NCBI GenBank assembly: GCA_031424915.1
Contig: JANPII010000109.1
Coordinates: 1 to 8,489, forward strand
Length of the DNA: 8,489 bases
DNA from: JANPII01 sp031424915
GTDB taxonomy: Bacteria; Pseudomonadota; Alphaproteobacteria; Rickettsiales; Midichloriaceae
Reading direction: 5' to 3'
Made by a program: the position numbers and the translations under genes. The notes under the pieces were generated by a model. The model had not been told where the DNA came from, ran no database searches, and saw only the letters and a list, made by a program, of their open reading frames with translations. Below, piece after piece: positions 5,208-8,489 of this stretch. The first letter of the stretch is position 1. Each line of letters opens with the position of its first letter.

Positions 5208-6764
5208 TTACTCTTCAGTTAAAAGGGAATGAAGTGGGTGTTTACCAATCATCACCCCTTTGTTTTTAATATTATGTATATTTAATTTAACGTTATGAGC
5301 ATCATGTTGTTCTGCTACTTTTTGCAACATGGTAGTAAATACATTAGCATTCTCATGAGCATCTTGATTGCCCACACACTTTGTATCGATTCGATTGATA
5401 TAGCGGGCAATATCTTGAGCCAATGCAGGATAGCCACTTATATGCATCTGCATACGCCCACTAAGGTTAAGATCTTTCAGTGATAGGGTCGCATTACCGC
5501 CAGTGGTTATATTATAACGATCTGTACGTAGCTGGAAAAAACGGGGTTGCAATACCTTACTTTTATCTTGCTTGTGTTTAGTTTCACGAATTTCCACATC
5601 AAATTTTGCCATCAAATACTCATATTCGTGTAGGTGGGGAATAGCATAACTAGATTGAAAATATTCCGTATAGTCCGAGCTTGAACTATCAAAATGGGCT
5701 AAATCATGAATATGGCGATTATGTTCTAATGCTACGTCATACCAATCCGAGCGGTAGCGCGCTGCATAATAACCTGCTAGATGTATAATTGGCTTATGTT
5801 TACTCTTATATTGGGCTGATAGCTCCATTGATCTAGAAGATAGAGCATCTTGGGAGCGGTAGTTCTGTATTTTCAGTTCTACCGTAGAGTCAGAATTCAT
5901 TTCTGTAATAAAATTAAAAGAGGTGTTCGAGAGCCCAGCTTTTGGCCACCACAGTATCTCAGATAACACATTATATAACACCGCATTATATTTTACTTGA
6001 TGCATGTACTCTGTATTCATCAGCGCATTTACGTAAGCATTAAAGCCATCACTGCACTGGCTTTTGGTACTTTGGTAAGAACCCTCTATTCTAGTGTTCT
6101 CATCCTTAGTCTTATAACTACGCATCTCTATCAGAAAACGCTCAGCATTGTAGATTGGTTGGCGATCCACACTACTTTGCATTATAATGGAATCACTTTT
6201 CCAGCTCAGACGTTGTATATCTCTCCATTCTTCACTTGCAAACTGCCCAAAATACTCTATAAGTCCATGCTTAACTACTGCATGTCCAAATTCTAATGTT
6301 AGCTTAGCATTCTTTAGGTTCAGTAATGCTACTAACTCTTTATCCCCTACTTGCAAAGTTGAAGTTATCTCACGTGGGAGGTAAATGCTATATTTACGGG
6401 CTAAAGCATCCGAGCACATGGTAATAGACTGTGGGGAATATAAGGTATGTTGCATATGTATTGGTGGCCGCTGCTTCTTGCTCGATTCTCCAGAAGTTGC
6501 TGCTTCTACTAATTGCCTTAGTCCTGGAAAGTAGTTAGCTCTAATCTGCGGTTTATTTATAGTCAAGCTGATATTAAAGGGATATCCACTCAGCTTAATA
6601 TCTGCATATTCTATTTGGATATTTCTCTTTTTCATCAGCTCAATTCCATTAATGATCTGATGCCTTGCTTGATTAGCTATAAAAAACCAGCACAATGTGT
6701 AGGTCAATATTGCAAAACCGACTAGTCCAAGCAATCTTTGCTTAAAAGTTAATGTAAACGTCAT
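5208..6764 (-). CDS. DUF2125-like membrane-anchored protein
   Basis: This 518-aa protein has an N-terminal signal-anchor helix (about residues 10-30, ending LCWFFIANQ). A long, mostly beta-rich extracytoplasmic domain follows. The segment IQIEYADIKLSGYPFNISLTINKP (about 49-72) matches the opening of the DUF2125 family of Alphaproteobacteria, where a G[YF]P[FL] motif follows a short strand. The C-terminal end (VKLNIHNIKNKGVMIGK) also fits that family's last strands. Function is unknown. I chose the ATG at 6764 because GGGA lies 7 nt upstream and it places the anchor right at the N-terminus; an in-frame ATG at 6797 would add 11 residues but has a poor ribosome-binding site. A perfect TATAAT at 6862-6857 (minus) without a clear -35 box may be its promoter. 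The gene stands alone. Confidence 0.6.
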   Translation of the reverse strand: MTFTLTFKQRLLGLVGFAILTYTLCWFFIANQARHQIINGIELMKKRNIQIEYADIKLSGYPFNISLTINKPQIRANYFPGLRQLVEAATSGESSKKQRPPIHMQHTLYSPQSITMCSDALARKYSIYLPREITSTLQVGDKELVALLNLKNAKLTLEFGHAVVKHGLIEYFGQFASEEWRDIQRLSWKSDSIIMQSSVDRQPIYNAERFLIEMRSYKTKDENTRIEGSYQSTKSQCSDGFNAYVNALMNTEYMHQVKYNAVLYNVLSEILWWPKAGLSNTSFNFITEMNSDSTVELKIQNYRSQDALSSRSMELSAQYKSKHKPIIHLAGYYAARYRSDWYDVALEHNRHIHDLAHFDSSSSDYTEYFQSSYAIPHLHEYEYLMAKFDVEIRETKHKQDKSKVLQPRFFQLRTDRYNITTGGNATLSLKDLNLSGRMQMHISGYPALAQDIARYINRIDTKCVGNQDAHENANVFTTMLQKVAEQHDAHNVKLNIHNIKNKGVMIGKHPLHSLLTEE

Positions 6765-6891
6765 GATATATTCCCAACATAAGCTGTTGGCGATCATAAT
6801 ATCTTTCGAACTAATGACAACAAAAAAATACTAGGCAGGCTTTTGTTATTACAAATATTATATATTAGAAAGAGCTGCATAAAAATAGCAC

Positions 6892-6959
6892 CCCCACCTA
6901 ATAGCGCAAAAACTGAGGCAAATAGGGTGGGGAGGCCAGCTAAGGGGCGATATAGCCCC
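6892..6959. repeat. Two G+C-rich hairpins upstream of the DUF2125-like gene
   Basis: CCCCACC (6892-6898) pairs with GGTGGGG (6926-6932), and GGGGC (6944-6948) pairs with GCCCC (6955-6959) around a 6-nt loop. Both are G+C-rich islands in AT-rich DNA. Neither is followed by a real U-tract in either direction, so intrinsic termination is not convincing, though they could attenuate transcription coming from the 16S gene. Confidence 0.45.
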
Positions 6960-7022
6960 AATTATTTATAACGCGAACCTGATCATGTTATACTGCATAG
7001 GCTATAGTACAAATACGAGCAA

Positions 7023-7194
7023 TGGCGTCAACTTCAGGGGTGCTACTTTGTTTAGTTTCGCTGCAAAGTGTTGTACGCAAGACCTCTTGCAGCGCCGCCC
7101 CTTGGGGGGGGCTTGCGGGGCACGCTTATTTACGTATGCCACGCGCAAAGACGCGTGTCATAAACACTTTGCTGAAATCCTTAAGTTGATGCCA
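7023..7194. repeat. Nested palindromic element A (G+C-rich)
   Basis: The 16-nt ends 7023-7038 and 7179-7194 are inverted repeats (14 of 16). Further in, GCAAAGTGTT (7063-7072) pairs perfectly with AACACTTTGC (7163-7172). Inner hairpins are GCAAG/CTTGC (7077-7090), GCCCC with GGGGC around 7097-7112, and CACGCG/CGCGTG (7140-7157). A run of eight G sits at 7104-7111. The G+C content is clearly above the surroundings. The nested symmetry suggests a non-autonomous mobile or palindromic repeat, or a long structured RNA, rather than a gene; the plus-strand frame through it has no protein-like character. Confidence 0.55.
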
Positions 7195-7215
7195 CTTACA
7201 CGTTCGCGTTGTAAG
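7195..7215. repeat. Stable hairpin with TTCG loop
   Basis: CTTACA (7195-7200) pairs with TGTAAG (7210-7215), and an inner CG/CG pair closes a TTCG loop with one bulged base. It sits exactly between palindromic elements A and B. No U-tract follows on either strand. Confidence 0.4.
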
Positions 7216-7219
7216 TAAC

Positions 7220-7398
7220 ACCAAGTCTAGGAAATAATACCAACTCCCAAAAATAAGTTAACAGATGAGCAAATATTTTTTCAATAAATTTGGCTTATCA
7301 TTTGAGACGCCTGTATTCAACATACTTGCGCGAAAATGGTAGGTTAAAATTACCAAAAAGGCGCCGCTTCAAGTGTATAGTTATTTCCTAAACTTGGT
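7220..7398. repeat. Element B: 179-bp segment with 18-bp terminal inverted repeats
   Basis: The ends 7220-7237 (ACCAAGTCTAGGAAATAA) and 7381-7398 are inverted repeats with 17 of 18 matches. The interior is AT-rich, non-coding, and has a smaller GGTA/TACC hairpin near 7339-7355. Size and terminal repeats resemble a MITE-like non-autonomous element, but I see no clear target-site duplication. Because it lies about 165 bp past the 16S 3' end, a role in rRNA transcript processing or termination is an alternative. Confidence 0.5.
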
Positions 7399-7563
7399 AT
7401 CAGCTTCGTCAACCTTATTTTATGTGTGATATTTTATATCGATACGATAATTAAAAAGAAGAAATAGCAAGCATATACAATAACATAACAAGACGGTGAT
7501 GGCTATTTTTTGACTAATAACAACTCCAGATGTAAACATCTAAAGCGCTATAAATTGTCTTTG
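7399..7563. other. 16S rRNA 3' trailer, no tRNA or 23S gene
   Basis: This is the region immediately following the 16S rRNA 3' end on the minus strand. It holds a small perfect hairpin (AGATGT-aa-ACATCT, 7528-7541) but no tRNA-Ile, tRNA-Ala, 23S start or U-tract terminator that I can recognise. It supports the view that this 16S gene is not part of a standard rRNA operon. Confidence 0.55.

Positions 7564-8489
<926 letters not shown>

Noticed and set aside
6944..6959. Intrinsic terminator GGGGC/GCCCC
   Set aside because: Neither direction has a proper U-tract directly after the stem, so it is kept only as a hairpin.
6985..7218. 77-codon plus-strand open frame upstream of the palindromes
   Set aside because: It runs through the nested palindrome, has Cys/Arg/Gly-rich composition unlike the neighbours and no ribosome-binding site; its length follows from the G+C-rich repeat.
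7528..7541. Terminator hairpin for the 16S transcript
   Set aside because: The stem is short and, on the minus strand, no run of T follows it.

Overview
This AT-rich window most likely comes from a flagellated member of the Rickettsiales (Alphaproteobacteria), perhaps close to the Midichloriaceae. Three things support this. The 3' part of a 16S rRNA gene carries alphaproteobacterial features and, as I recall the Rickettsia and Anaplasma sequences, the Rickettsiales variants at its 3' end. The 16S gene stands alone: no tRNA-Ile, tRNA-Ala or 23S follows it. The protein genes are of alphaproteobacterial type (fliM next to a DUF6468 gene and a MotE-like gene, plus a DUF2125 protein). Family assignments come from reading the protein sequences only; no database search was run.

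Layout. Positions 1-409 hold no gene I can support, but contain two back-to-back hairpin-forming palindromes (11-110) and a weak candidate promoter (350-378). Positions 410-3254 (+) are a tight flagellar operon: fliL, fliM, a DUF6468 membrane protein and a MotE-like periplasmic protein. Spacings are 14 bp, a 4-bp ATGA overlap, and a directly abutting TAA/ATG. The products belong to the inner-membrane/C-ring/stator region of the flagellar motor.

Positions 3262-5120 (-) converge on the flagellar operon and hold four small ORFs of an unrecognised, charged, coiled-coil-rich protein family. The 187-aa and 190-aa ORFs lie in the same frame, separated only by one TAA codon, and the 67-aa ORF just upstream is in another frame. 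Together they look like one gene of about 450 codons broken by a stop and perhaps a frameshift. The 76-aa ORF at 3262-3492 joins a copy of the upstream region and first codons of that gene to a copy (about 89% DNA identity) of its 3' end, so it looks like a miniature internal-deletion duplicate.

Positions 5208-6764 (-) encode a membrane-anchored DUF2125-like protein. Positions 6765-7563 have no convincing gene but are rich in palindromes: G+C-rich hairpins, a ~170-bp nested palindrome, and a 179-bp segment bounded by 18-bp inverted repeats. Positions 7564-8489 (-) are the 3' ~60% of 16S rRNA, running off the window. This rRNA has a normal length and an intact anti-Shine-Dalgarno, but carries substitutions at several normally near-invariant functional positions (E. 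coli numbering 693, 917, 966, 1500, 1519). This is the most striking feature of the window if it is not sequencing error.
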